A stretch of 44,842 nt of DNA from a virus. The position numbers and the translations under genes are program-made. Under the pieces are notes generated by a model. That model saw only the letters and a list, made by a program, of their open reading frames with translations, ran no database searches and had not been told where the DNA came from. Shown here in pieces: positions 12,950 through 21,393 of the stretch; the stretch's first letter is position 1, and every line of letters starts with the position of its first letter. Location: IMG/VR virus record IMGVR_UViG_3300009087_000004, positions 1 to 44,842 of that record; one strand, written 5' to 3'.

Positions 12950-13138
12950 TTCTATAAACAGAAGACTGCCAATAATTTCAAATGGACTACCCTGCCGGAT
13001 ATATATACTATCTATGAGCCGAAGGTAGGAGATAGACACCAGTTGTCCAAGCATGGCAAGCTGTGGGAGATCGTTAATGTAGTATGGTGCTTTGGAGAGG
13101 GGAACAAGTTCAGCCACTTCATGGCAGAGGTAGTATAA
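12938..13138 (+). CDS. Hypothetical protein, 66 aa
   Basis: ATG 12938 is chosen because it lies at the same place in the junction repeat as the start at 12592. The protein begins MKIKFYKQ and contains beta-rich stretches (YTIYEPKVGDRHQLSKHGKLWEIVNVVW). Its overall look is that of a small SH3- or KOW-like barrel, but I cannot assign a family. The stop overlaps the next ATG (TAATG). Confidence 0.5.
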   Translation: MKIKFYKQKTANNFKWTTLPDIYTIYEPKVGDRHQLSKHGKLWEIVNVVWCFGEGNKFSHFMAEVV

Positions 13139-13512
13139 TGGGATTTAGATCAACATTTATTACAGTGGATAGTTGCACAATATGGCCTGGATGGTTTAAG
13201 GAAAAATATAAAGAGTATGTTAATTTTCCTGTTTCTCGGTGTGGTTGCATATCGTCCGAAATAGAATGTAAAATGTATTATGGTATATTTAAAGATTTGC
13301 CCAAAGACATTCAAAAGGCAATAAATTGGGGTGAACGTGATCTTAATTTTGTTATTGTGTTCTTACATGAGTGCGGTGGCATAACAAGATGCCAGATTGA
13401 TAAAAATAATATTTATTACTCAGAACCTAATAGTTGGGTTCAGACAGAAGGAATAACACATTTGTATTGTTATGGATGTTCAGATATAGAAACAATTAAA
13501 GAAAATGACTAA
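13138..13512 (+). CDS. Hypothetical cysteine-containing protein, 124 aa
   Basis: The start at 13138 (MGFRSTFIT) overlaps the previous stop; a start at 13084 would run inside that gene. The protein has FITVDSCTIWPGWFKEKY near the N-terminus, a cysteine pair in RCGC, a central LNFVIVFLHECGG and a C-terminal HLYCYGCSD. Six or more cysteines suggest a metal site. I recognise no family. Confidence 0.5.
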   Translation: MGFRSTFITVDSCTIWPGWFKEKYKEYVNFPVSRCGCISSEIECKMYYGIFKDLPKDIQKAINWGERDLNFVIVFLHECGGITRCQIDKNNIYYSEPNSWVQTEGITHLYCYGCSDIETIKEND

Positions 13513-13588
13513 AAGAAAAGAAGATTGGTTCTTTAGGTGCTTAATATTAATAGTTGCCTGTTTATTATGGATAGTCTTAAATAGATAG
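13505..13588 (+). CDS. Single-span membrane peptide, 27 aa
   Basis: The ATG overlaps the previous stop (ATGACTAA), a coupled arrangement. The peptide has a short basic start (MTKRKED) and a single hydrophobic segment of about 17 residues (CLILIVACLLWIVL) before the TAG stop. It is long enough to span a membrane once. It is too short to assign but the pattern is unlike a random frame. Confidence 0.4.
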   Translation: MTKRKEDWFFRCLILIVACLLWIVLNR

Positions 13589-13605
13589 ACAGGGAAGGCG
13601 ATAGT

Positions 13606-13619
13606 GTCAATATTTTGAC
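13606..13619. promoter_or_regulatory. Palindrome GTCAA-TATT-TTGAC, copy 2
   Basis: Same as 9984-9997. It lies between a rightward gene end and the stop of a leftward gene (13621), where two units converge. Confidence 0.5.
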
Positions 13620-13620
13620 G

Positions 13621-13923
13621 CTATGCTTTCTTATCTGTCCATGCGTACCAGCCAAAGATAATCTGGTTATCTTTTGATTTGTCTTCCCAGAATTGAACAC
13701 CTAAAGGTTTTTCTCTCCTCAGTTTGTAGATAAGGTTCAGGCTGTCTAATGCCTGCTGCCGGGCAAGTTCTTGTAATTCAAGTACGGTATCATGGTATCC
13801 TATTACCGGCATATTGGCCGTAAATTCATACACGCAATCACCATACTTTGAATAGCCATTAAAGTCTTCAGGCGGCTGAGGGATAATGAGGTCTTTGAGG
13901 TCTTTTTCTGTTAGTTCTTCCAT
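13621..13923 (-). CDS. Hypothetical protein, 100 aa
   Basis: The start at 13923 is chosen because AAGGA lies just upstream; a longer reading to 14025 would cross the promoter region. The protein begins MEELTEKDLKDLIIPQPPEDFNG, then a central helix (DTVLELQELARQQALDSLNLIYKLRR), and a C-terminal aromatic strand (FGWYAWTDKK). I recognise no family. It is a lone leftward gene just before the large terminase, with its own AT-rich promoter. Confidence 0.55.
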   Translation of the reverse strand: MEELTEKDLKDLIIPQPPEDFNGYSKYGDCVYEFTANMPVIGYHDTVLELQELARQQALDSLNLIYKLRREKPLGVQFWEDKSKDNQIIFGWYAWTDKKA

Positions 13924-13939
13924 ATCCTTTATATTATAT

Positions 13940-13958
13940 TCAATAAATATTTTGTCAA
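13940..13958 (-). promoter_or_regulatory. Leftward promoter of the 100-residue gene
   Basis: TTGTCAAG at 13951-13958 reads CTTGACAA on the minus strand, and a TATAAT (or TATAAA) lies 14-19 bases downstream. It forms an inverted repeat with the CTTGACAA of the rightward promoter at 13981-13988, so the two promoters face apart. Confidence 0.55.
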
Positions 13959-13972
13959 GAAAAAATATTTTA

Positions 13973-14055
13973 AAAAAGTACTTGACAAGTATAGAAATTG
14001 TGTATATTAGAATATAGGGTGTCAAAATTTTGACTATACAAGATATTGTGGTATG
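13973..14055 (+). promoter_or_regulatory. Rightward promoter-leader element, copy 2
   Basis: AAAAAGTACTTGACA (13973-13987), 15 bases, then TATATT (14003-14008). Downstream lie the palindrome at 14021-14034 and TGACTATACAAG ... TTGTGGTATG, shared with 9770-9797. It probably drives the packaging and head genes. Confidence 0.65.
14021..14034. promoter_or_regulatory. Palindrome GTCAA-AATT-TTGAC, copy 3
   Basis: A perfect 14-bp palindrome, 13 bases after the -10 of the packaging promoter, which puts it over the expected transcription start. This is a classical operator position. Confidence 0.65.
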
Positions 14056-14081
14056 TTAAAGATACTTGGGAGAAATTCGTA

Positions 14082-14237
14082 GTGCCTGAACGTAAAAAGG
14101 GTGAACCTTTAAAAAAATACGTTAATCGGTGCGTTCCTGTCCGCAGAAAAGAACATCCTGGAGAATCAGCGGATAGATCGGTGGCAGCATGTTATGGAAT
14201 GGGCAAGACTAAAAAGAAAAAGAAAAAAAATAAATGA
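14082..14237 (+). CDS. Small basic protein upstream of TerL, 51 aa
   Basis: A GTG start at 14082 is chosen because GGGAGA lies 8 bases upstream; the product then begins PERKKGEPLKKY as in similar small phage proteins. A TTG at 14046 is the alternative. It contains NRCVPVRRKEHPGES, a conserved AACYGMG motif and a polylysine tail of ten residues. The lysine tail suggests DNA binding. The stop overlaps the TerL start (ATGA), so it is coupled to packaging. Confidence 0.55.
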   Translation: MPERKKGEPLKKYVNRCVPVRRKEHPGESADRSVAACYGMGKTKKKKKKNK

Positions 14238-16465
14238 AGAAGCCTATCAATCTTAAAGGCATTACCCCTGAAAGTATGTATATACGCTACAGGGAACCAC
14301 TGAAAGATTATTATAAGTTTGACTATAATCAAATGTGGAAAGAATGTTTTTTTGAGGCTGATTCGTTTGAAGCACAAATAGCCTGGCTCCGTGATATGTT
14401 TTGCAATGATTTATTTTTTATGCTGTATTACGGGCTGAAGCGTTCTGATGTTAACAGTTTTGATATGCCTTTTATTCTGCAAGCCTGTAGGATAATAGAA
14501 AATGGTCCTCCTACTGACACTGTAGATTTATGGGCCAGGGGACACTACAAACTTTTAAGTGATGATACGCCAATACTTACTTCTTGTGGGTGGTCTACTC
14601 ATGGAGAAATAAAACCGGGTGATTTTGTGTTTTCACCAAATGGGAATCCGGTGAAAGTCTTGGCTACTACACGGAAGCAATATGATCCAGAAATGTATGA
14701 TATTTCTTTTTCGGATCATAATGGAGAGCGTAGTTATAAAATATGTGCAGGCTCACAACATTTATGGGATGTAGAATTTTTTGATAGAAGAAGAATTACC
14801 AATACAGATAAAAGAATTGGTTGGACAAAAAAGACTTTATCAACTAAAGATTTAATTAATCGTACTATCGAACAGCAAGATAGCAAGAATCCAAGATGGT
14901 ATCGTGTTAAGAGAACGATGCCTCTACATTTTGAACATAAAAATCTTCCCATAGAACCATATACATATAGAAAAAATCCTAATGGGAGAAAAGGAAGTAA
15001 TTATGACTATTGGTATATTAAGGATATTGTTAGAACAAAAACTGTGCCGGGACAATGTATTCAAGTAGAAGGTGGCAAGTATCTCGCCGGAGAAAATTTA
15101 ATCCCAACTCATAATTCTTCCATCATTACACAGGCAAAATCACTCCAGGATATGTTTAAATATGATGATCTAAGCATAGGCATATTCTCTCATACCCGTC
15201 CTATAGCCAAAGGGTTTCTAATCCCGATCAAAACCGCTCTTGAAGATAACATTCTTCTTAAACTCGCTTTTTACGATAAACTTTGGGAAAATCCAAAAAA
15301 GGATGCAAAGGTCTGGTCCCTTGATGAAGGGCTTGAGCTTAAAAGAAAAAGTACAAGCAATACCAGAAGTTTTGAGGCTTGGGGATTAGTTGACGGTATG
15401 CCTATCAGCAAGCACTATAATATAAGGATATATGATGACGTTATTACCGACAAGACTGCCAACAACCCTGAAATGATTAAAAAGGCTGATGACGCCTTCA
15501 GGCTGTCGGACAACCTTGGTACTTTATCCGGTATAAACTGGCAGAGGATTATCGGCACTATTTACAACCATGGTGATTTTTACTGCACTGTCATAGATGA
15601 AGCAAAGAATGGTACATACGGGTGGAATTTAAGGAAATTTGTCTGGTATGAAGGTTATTATACCGAAGAAGACATCGCAAGGCTTGGTATTCCACAGGAA
15701 TATGTTGATATTTTTGGGTATAGAAAACCTCGTCTTTTAAGCTGGGAACAGGCACTTTCCAAGCGTAAGAAGCAGTTGAATTATATCTGGTCATGCCAGA
15801 TGGAGCTGTCCCCTACCACTGATGAGGCTTCAGAATTTAAACTGGAATGGCTGAAAAAATACCGCACCCTTCCAGATCCTCTTTCTCTTTATATCTTTGT
15901 TGATCCTGCCAATGAGAAGAAAAAGACAAGTGATTATACGGTTGTTGCTTTGGTCGGAATTGACCAGTTCGGCAACAGGTTTCTTGTTGATATAATCCGT
16001 GATCGGCTTGACCTTGGCGAAAGGTGGGGGGCTATAAAGAAAATGGTCATCAGTTATCCTAATGTCATGGGCGTATTTTATGAAAAGTACGGCAAAGATT
16101 CTGATATTTGGTATATGGAACAACGGCAGATGGAAGAGGGGAAATATTTTACCATAGATAAAATTGGAGGCGGTACTACAAAAGCTGACAGAATAAGGCG
16201 TTTTATTCCTATATGTCGTGAAGGTAAATTTTATCTTCCTGAAAAACCTATCGTCTATCATGGGCAAGATCTTGTAAGGATATTTATAGATGAAGAATAT
16301 ACAAAATTCCCTTTTTGCAGGCATGATGACATGCTGGATGCAATAAGCAGAATTGAAGACCCTGACGTAGCTTTATCAAAACCTATTCAGGAAAATTCTA
16401 TATATAAGGATGCTAATTTGCTTGAGGAATATTATGAGCAAATAAGTTGTGATGAGGCTATTTAA
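14234..16465 (+). CDS. Terminase large subunit, interrupted by an intein
   Basis: The full ORF encodes 743 residues; without the 188-residue intein the extein is 555, normal for a TerL. The N-terminal ATPase has a P-loop split by the intein: DLWARGHYK before and SSIITQAKS after, a TerL Walker A variant. A Walker B-like IRIYDDV lies near residue 400. The C-terminal nuclease shows YIFVDPA near residue 555 and RHDDMLDA near 700, acidic residues of the RNase H-like headful nuclease. TerL drives DNA into the procapsid through the portal. Because the intein splits the P-loop, the unspliced protein should not hydrolyse ATP. Confidence 0.9.
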   Translation: MKKPINLKGITPESMYIRYREPLKDYYKFDYNQMWKECFFEADSFEAQIAWLRDMFCNDLFFMLYYGLKRSDVNSFDMPFILQACRIIENGPPTDTVDLWARGHYKLLSDDTPILTSCGWSTHGEIKPGDFVFSPNGNPVKVLATTRKQYDPEMYDISFSDHNGERSYKICAGSQHLWDVEFFDRRRITNTDKRIGWTKKTLSTKDLINRTIEQQDSKNPRWYRVKRTMPLHFEHKNLPIEPYTYRKNPNGRKGSNYDYWYIKDIVRTKTVPGQCIQVEGGKYLAGENLIPTHNSSIITQAKSLQDMFKYDDLSIGIFSHTRPIAKGFLIPIKTALEDNILLKLAFYDKLWENPKKDAKVWSLDEGLELKRKSTSNTRSFEAWGLVDGMPISKHYNIRIYDDVITDKTANNPEMIKKADDAFRLSDNLGTLSGINWQRIIGTIYNHGDFYCTVIDEAKNGTYGWNLRKFVWYEGYYTEEDIARLGIPQEYVDIFGYRKPRLLSWEQALSKRKKQLNYIWSCQMELSPTTDEASEFKLEWLKKYRTLPDPLSLYIFVDPANEKKKTSDYTVVALVGIDQFGNRFLVDIIRDRLDLGERWGAIKKMVISYPNVMGVFYEKYGKDSDIWYMEQRQMEEGKYFTIDKIGGGTTKADRIRRFIPICREGKFYLPEKPIVYHGQDLVRIFIDEEYTKFPFCRHDDMLDAISRIEDPDVALSKPIQENSIYKDANLLEEYYEQISCDEAI
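14552..15115 (+). mobile_element. Class 3-like mini-intein inside TerL
   Basis: The intein spans TerL residues 107-294 (188 aa). Block A reads LLSDDTPIL, with Leu at position 1 in place of the usual Cys or Ser. The end is IPTHN followed by Ser, the normal C-terminal splice site. The three non-contiguous residues of class 3 inteins are present: Trp178 (block B:12, two after His176), Cys275 (block F:4, in GQCIQVEGG), and Thr292 (block G:5, just before His-Asn). No homing-endonuclease domain fits in this length. The insertion point is within the ATPase P-loop. Confidence 0.85.
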
Positions 16466-16518
16466 GGCAGTAACAGAATTTATGGGAACCCACAAAATTT
16501 TTAAAGGAGAATGTTATT

Positions 16519-18210
16519 ATGTCCACAACAATTAACGAGTATTTGAATAAGGTTAAAGAACCTGGAGCAAGAAAGGCGTTGCAGGACTTGTTTGAAAAGA
16601 CGCTTTATGCCGAAGATTGTACTCCAAAGGAATCAACTTACCGTGATGCCATGACTGATCATAGCATTACTACAGGTACTTACCAGAGTACGGCAGATGG
16701 TGGTGTTATCCTGAGTTCTACCAATACCTATAATGCCGCTTTTCTGGCTGACGATTCAGGTAGCAATATTGCTGACAGTGTAAGAAACCTTCTTGCCCGT
16801 ACCTTGTTAACCTATAACCAGAGCGGTGGTTCCATACGGTCAGTGATGGGGCAGTTGAAACTCCTGACCGGCATTAATGTGGCAACAGGCATTTATACTG
16901 CGGTGCAAGGCTATCTTGAAATGGCTGGTTCCCATTCATGCAGTTCCGGGGCAACCTTTTCGTGTTTTGACGCATCGGCAGAAATAACCGGTGTTCTTAC
17001 AGTTGCCAGTGGCGGTGAATTTTACGGTGTTCACATTGAGACGACCGGAGCCGGTACTATTACCAATAACGGAACGTGCGCAGCCATTGGTATTACTACA
17101 GCGAGCGGAGCGGCAGACTGGCCTGTAGGTCTTTATATATTAGGGCCGAGCGTGACTACGGCTATAAGCGTTGGTACGAAAGCTAATGCAGTTGGCAGTG
17201 GTGTTGTTATTCCCTCAACAGATGATTGGGGTGCTGTCAGGATTTTCACCGACGATAATGGTGCTAACATAGCAGATAGCGTCCGTGGTTTGCAAAGCAG
17301 AACACTTTTCACCATCTCTCAGTCTGCAGGGTCCATCAGGGCCGTGCAGGGACAGTTCAAAGTGCTCACCGGCGTCAACTTCGACACTGGAGTTTACACG
17401 CCTGTTCAGGGATACATTGAACTGGCAGGGACGAACACGGTGTCTTCTGCTGGTGTCCTGACCTGTTTCGATGCGTCTATTGAGATCGGAACGGCACTGA
17501 CGGCAACCGGGTACGTCGCCGGGTACAAGGCCGAACTGACCGGGGCAGGAACCTGTGCAGCAGGTCTTGACTGCGGTTTCTTAGTGACGAACGCCTCCGG
17601 GGCTGCGGCATGGACCTACGGAATGTATGTCGAGGCTTCGGCAGTTGATACAGGTTTGTACGTTGGAACTTGTACAACTGGTATTAACATTAACGGCACG
17701 ACAGTTACAGGGCTCAACATTACAAACGCTGTGCTCGGAGTAACGGATTCCCGCGCAATTAAAGTTTCTACTTCTACCGCCGCAGCTAACATGGCAGACG
17801 GTTACGGTGTTGTGGAAGTCGACTGTACGATGACTGGTACGGCTGGATCGAGCACTTTCCCGATGTCCGGTATATCGTCTTGGATTAACATCTCTTCGGG
17901 AGCTGTAATTGGAGCAGGAAAGACTGTTTCTGCGATGAACGTCGGCATCTACGAAGATGCAGGCGCTACTGTCACAAATGCCAAGTTGGTTTTCGGTATG
18001 AGAGCGCATAAACTTATCGGAGATACTGATTCGCTTAGTTTCCCGTTCTCGCTGAACACGAACAACACTGCTATTACGGCGGTGTTTGATGTTGGAACCG
18101 CAACTGACATGGGTCTTGCTTCTGGTGCTGCAAGTGCTGGAGGAGCAAAGATTCCTTTCCTTCGTGAAACTGATGGAACGATTTACTACATAAATGTTTA
18201 CACATCATAA
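16519..18210 (+). CDS. Probable virion surface protein with two repeated domains, 563 aa
   Basis: A GGAGA site precedes the ATG. After a helical N-terminus (residues 1-50), the protein contains two copies of a domain of roughly 165 residues. Copy one begins DDSGSNIADSVRNLLARTL, copy two DDNGANIADSVRGLQSRTL; both continue with QGY(L/I)E(M/L)AG. The remainder is rich in G, T, A and S, fitting beta-helical or Ig-like surface folds. It lies between TerL and portal, a place for head decoration or fibre proteins. The second half (about 17330-17640) uses many more C- and G-ending codons than the first, a sign of a separate origin. Confidence 0.5.
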   Translation: MSTTINEYLNKVKEPGARKALQDLFEKTLYAEDCTPKESTYRDAMTDHSITTGTYQSTADGGVILSSTNTYNAAFLADDSGSNIADSVRNLLARTLLTYNQSGGSIRSVMGQLKLLTGINVATGIYTAVQGYLEMAGSHSCSSGATFSCFDASAEITGVLTVASGGEFYGVHIETTGAGTITNNGTCAAIGITTASGAADWPVGLYILGPSVTTAISVGTKANAVGSGVVIPSTDDWGAVRIFTDDNGANIADSVRGLQSRTLFTISQSAGSIRAVQGQFKVLTGVNFDTGVYTPVQGYIELAGTNTVSSAGVLTCFDASIEIGTALTATGYVAGYKAELTGAGTCAAGLDCGFLVTNASGAAAWTYGMYVEASAVDTGLYVGTCTTGININGTTVTGLNITNAVLGVTDSRAIKVSTSTAAANMADGYGVVEVDCTMTGTAGSSTFPMSGISSWINISSGAVIGAGKTVSAMNVGIYEDAGATVTNAKLVFGMRAHKLIGDTDSLSFPFSLNTNNTAITAVFDVGTATDMGLASGAASAGGAKIPFLRETDGTIYYINVYTS

Positions 18211-18225
18211 TTGGAACATAACAAT

Positions 18226-18438
18226 ATGGAAATAGAATCTATACCTATAAAGGTAGCAGTTGCTACAGGTGATATACTGTATCATGGCGATGAAACGTGC
18301 TTATTAACCGCCGGACAGGAACTTGTTATACGTACAAAAAAGGATGGCTCTCCAACGAATTTGTTTAAAGAGAGCGTTCCTGAAAATAAAGTATGGTCAG
18401 CAAGAATACTGGTTGAAATTACTGAAACCAGTGCTTGA
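18226..18438 (+). CDS. Hypothetical protein, 70 aa
   Basis: ATG 18226 is chosen with GGAA 9 bases upstream; a TTG at 18211 is possible. The protein is a single small beta-rich domain (IPIKVAVATGDILYHGDETCLLTAGQELVI), similar in feel to capsid-fibre or head-stabilising domains. I recognise no family. It lies within the structural cassette. Confidence 0.5.
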   Translation: MEIESIPIKVAVATGDILYHGDETCLLTAGQELVIRTKKDGSPTNLFKESVPENKVWSARILVEITETSA

Positions 18439-18446
18439 TACCCTTT

Positions 18447-18518
18447 TGCGGGATAGAGACGCGTGCTCGAAAGGTCGGTTCCTGGCTGGCTTTCCCGCAT
18501 TAACAACCAGGTGACTAT
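18447..18518 (+). other. Intercistronic segment with pseudoknot potential
   Basis: TGCGGGA near 18448 can pair with TCCCGCA near 18493. CCTGG within that loop (about 18481) can pair with CCAGG beyond it (about 18506), which gives an H-type pseudoknot. GATAG and CTATC also match across it. It precedes the gene at 18536. Confidence 0.35.
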
Positions 18519-18535
18519 CGACAGGAGATGTCAAA

Positions 18536-18955
18536 ATGGAATTAATGAATGGTGAAGTTTTTGGTGCGGTAAACTCGTTAAACGATCTTTTTGAGAGAGA
18601 ATGGCCGGTTGATGTAAGTTTGAAACTTGCGCAACTTATTACCGATCTTAGTAAGCAGTATGAGACTATAGATAAAGTAAGGGTCGGTATCGTAAAGAAG
18701 TATGGAATGTATGACGGCGAAAGAAATGCTGACAACAAGGAAAAATTTGCACCTACCAAAACAGGTAACATAAGTATTAAGCCTGGGGATGAAAAATGGG
18801 ACTTGTATCAGGAAGATTTTGCGAAACTGATGATGCAAAAAACAGAGGTAGTATTCAGCGCAGTTACGATTCCTACAAAGATAGATGATAAGCCTATTAT
18901 GATTTCTCCAAAAACTTTGATTGCGCTTAATAAGTTTATTAAAGCCGAGGGATAA
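18536..18955 (+). CDS. Phage structural-region protein, 139 aa (DUF1617-like)
   Basis: The protein is helical in its first half (residues 1-60, with a leucine-rich run ending in LSKQYETIDKVR) and ends in an IP ... ISPKTLIALNKFI segment. The layout, helix then KYG, W-x-L-Y and a final IPxxID motif, resembles the DUF1617 family of small phage proteins by memory. A GGAG site precedes the ATG. The stop overlaps the portal start by one base. Confidence 0.5.
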   Translation: MELMNGEVFGAVNSLNDLFEREWPVDVSLKLAQLITDLSKQYETIDKVRVGIVKKYGMYDGERNADNKEKFAPTKTGNISIKPGDEKWDLYQEDFAKLMMQKTEVVFSAVTIPTKIDDKPIMISPKTLIALNKFIKAEG

Positions 18956-21081
18956 TGACTGGATCGAAGAAAAAATATCTTGATTATGAAGATATAGAAA
19001 AAAAGATTCTTCCTGAAATAGAGGCTGCCAAGGAATATGCTGATTTGCGGGTTGACAGGCGCAACAAGGCATGGGACAGATACCGTGGCAAGCCTCTTGG
19101 CAATGAAATAAAAGGACGGTCAAGGTTTGTTACCCGTGAGGTACTTGATACCGTTGAATGGATGATGCCTTATTTCATGCGGTCATTTGCTTCAGGTGAT
19201 CCAAAGATTGATTTGCGGATACAGGGACAGGAATCATGGGTGGGTAAAGGCTTATTGCAGGAGATGATAAAGCGTATTGATTCAAGTTCTCCTACTTTAT
19301 TTCTTTTGCTTTACACATGGATTAAAGACCTTCTTGTTTCTGATTCAAGTTTTATTAAATTGTCATGGGTAAAAGATTATGAAGATGTAGATGCTGAATT
19401 GCCTCCTGAGTTAAGCTCAGAAGAGATGCAGGTGCTTGAGGAAGATGAAAATTTTACCATTACGAGCCGTGGTACTCCTGTAAAGAAATTCAGTGATACG
19501 TCTGCTATGAGCATGGGTATGGGTAGCGGAGAGGGGGGCATGATGCCTCCTTCTCCTGTTGCCGGTGGTGTTCCTGTTTTTACAATGCCGGTTGAGCAGA
19601 CTTTTTATACCGGCGTAAAAGCAAAGATCAGAAAAAAAGTCAAGGATACCATATCTGCACAGAATACTCCTCACATGGAGTTTATCGCTCATTCAAATGC
19701 CAGTGATATTAATGATGAATATGGTAAAGGTCATAAAACTGAAGTAACGCTTGATTATCTAAAAAGAATAGATAGGGCTATGGGAGGAGATTATTTCCGT
19801 GATCTTGATGAACTTCATGTAGATATGTCTGGTATTGAAGCAGGAACTACAAGTTCAACCGGGGAAACAGACGAATATTTTAACGACGAACATGCCAAGG
19901 CTCTTTTGACCGGGGGTGGTTATTCAGGTACGGCACAAGATCCTAAAGGCAAGGTCGAATATATTGAATGGTACACAAGAGAAGATGTTGATGAAGACGG
20001 GTATCTTGAAGACATAGTTTGTTACCTCGCCAATAATAAGCTGATTCGTTGGGAAATAAATGAAGAGGGTATTATTCCTTTTGTTCACGGCAAACCGATT
20101 ATAGACCCGTTTAAGTTTTATGGTATTTCTTATGCAGACCTGATTATAGAAATTCAGAATTTAAAGACAATGATAATCAGGAGAATCCTCGATAACTTTG
20201 ATTTCCAGAACCTTGGCAGGTGGCTTGTTGATCCTCAGGCGTGTGTGGACAAAAGGGCATTGCTTGACAACAGACCAAATTCTATTGTTACAGGTAAGAT
20301 TGAAGGTGTGAAAAACCTGTTTAACGGAGCATTTAATCCGAACGCAGGTATATCGATTCTGGAATATGTTGACAAGATGAAGGAGAACCGTACGGGGGTT
20401 CATGGTCTTCAGCCTGATTTAAATTCCGGTACTGCTACTGAAATTCATCATCTTGAGACAACTACCATTCAGCGTCTTGAACTTATCGGACGTATTGTTG
20501 CCGAAGTAGGGCTGAAAGATTTTTATTATAAAGGAGCAAGATTATTCCAGATTTATCTTGAAGAACCTTTTACCATTAATGTAGATGGGGCTGTCAGAGA
20601 AATTACCCCGGATATGATTCAGGGCGATATTATAACTAATGTAAATATGGGCGTTGAGGCATCAGTGGGGCTTCAGGATTGTCAGAGAATACAAATTGCG
20701 CTTGGTGTTCTTGCCGGACTTAACCAGCAGTATCCAGGTCTTATGGGACCAGAGCAGATTCATCGTATTGCTGAAAAATTTGTATGGTCTTCAGGATTTA
20801 AACAAAGCAATGATTTCATTGTTTCCTTGGATGAATTTAAAGAAGCGACACAACAGGCTCAAGAAGCTCAGGCAAAAATGCAGGAACAGATGATGCAGAT
20901 GCAACAACAGCTTGAGCAGATGGATCTTATGATTAAAGGCAAAGAAGTTGAAGTAAAGGCTTCTAAAGCTGAAGCTGATAAAGAAATAAGAAGTGCTGGT
21001 GTAATACAGAAAGACAGGGCAAGTGAACGAGATTTTATTGCAAAACAATCTAAATTAGCAACAGAGAGAAATAAAATATAA
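18955..21081 (+). CDS. Portal protein
   Basis: The 708-residue protein has the expected portal layout: N-terminal YLDYEDIEKKILPEIEAA and GRSRFVTREVLDTVEWMMPYFMR, a large central domain, a long stem-type segment around NLKTMIIRRILDNFDFQN, and a glutamine/methionine-rich coiled coil near residues 635-680. The portal forms the ring at one capsid vertex through which TerL pumps DNA. Position between TerL and the scaffold/capsid genes supports this. There is no frame break. The family assignment is by motif and context. Confidence 0.85.
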   Translation: MTGSKKKYLDYEDIEKKILPEIEAAKEYADLRVDRRNKAWDRYRGKPLGNEIKGRSRFVTREVLDTVEWMMPYFMRSFASGDPKIDLRIQGQESWVGKGLLQEMIKRIDSSSPTLFLLLYTWIKDLLVSDSSFIKLSWVKDYEDVDAELPPELSSEEMQVLEEDENFTITSRGTPVKKFSDTSAMSMGMGSGEGGMMPPSPVAGGVPVFTMPVEQTFYTGVKAKIRKKVKDTISAQNTPHMEFIAHSNASDINDEYGKGHKTEVTLDYLKRIDRAMGGDYFRDLDELHVDMSGIEAGTTSSTGETDEYFNDEHAKALLTGGGYSGTAQDPKGKVEYIEWYTREDVDEDGYLEDIVCYLANNKLIRWEINEEGIIPFVHGKPIIDPFKFYGISYADLIIEIQNLKTMIIRRILDNFDFQNLGRWLVDPQACVDKRALLDNRPNSIVTGKIEGVKNLFNGAFNPNAGISILEYVDKMKENRTGVHGLQPDLNSGTATEIHHLETTTIQRLELIGRIVAEVGLKDFYYKGARLFQIYLEEPFTINVDGAVREITPDMIQGDIITNVNMGVEASVGLQDCQRIQIALGVLAGLNQQYPGLMGPEQIHRIAEKFVWSSGFKQSNDFIVSLDEFKEATQQAQEAQAKMQEQMMQMQQQLEQMDLMIKGKEVEVKASKAEADKEIRSAGVIQKDRASERDFIAKQSKLATERNKI

Positions 21082-21083
21082 TA

Positions 21084-21392
21084 ATGGAAATAAATGGATA
21101 TTGGCAAGAAAGCGAAGAAGAGATCAGGGTAAGGCAGTTCAAGTCGAGAGTTGCCAAAAAGATTCTGCTTGATCCTGATGTTATGCAGATTCTCGATGAA
21201 ATGAAACAGGATTGTCACACCGCTTTTTCCAGTATGACATACGGTGCTAAAATTGAGGAATATCAGGCAGTACATTTTTCTTTGATGGCTATAGACCAGT
21301 TTATAGCAAAACTTGAAGGATATGTTATTGCCAATGAAGTTGCAGAAAAGAACGAAGAAGTAGATAAGAAGATGGAAGGCGTACAGATATAA
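21084..21392 (+). CDS. Hypothetical small structural-region protein, 102 aa
   Basis: The start lies two bases after the portal stop. The protein is almost wholly helical and charged, with heptads through residues 10-95, and an acidic C-terminus. It could be a portal-associated or scaffold-assisting coiled coil. No family is recognised. Confidence 0.55.
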   Translation: MEINGYWQESEEEIRVRQFKSRVAKKILLDPDVMQILDEMKQDCHTAFSSMTYGAKIEEYQAVHFSLMAIDQFIAKLEGYVIANEVAEKNEEVDKKMEGVQI

Positions 21393-21393
21393 A

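Noticed and set aside
17581-18009. Leftward 142-residue gene
   Set aside because: It is an antisense shadow of the two-domain virion protein with no motif or ribosome site.
18448-18510. Hammerhead ribozyme
   Set aside because: There is a CGAAA but no CUGAUGA core.
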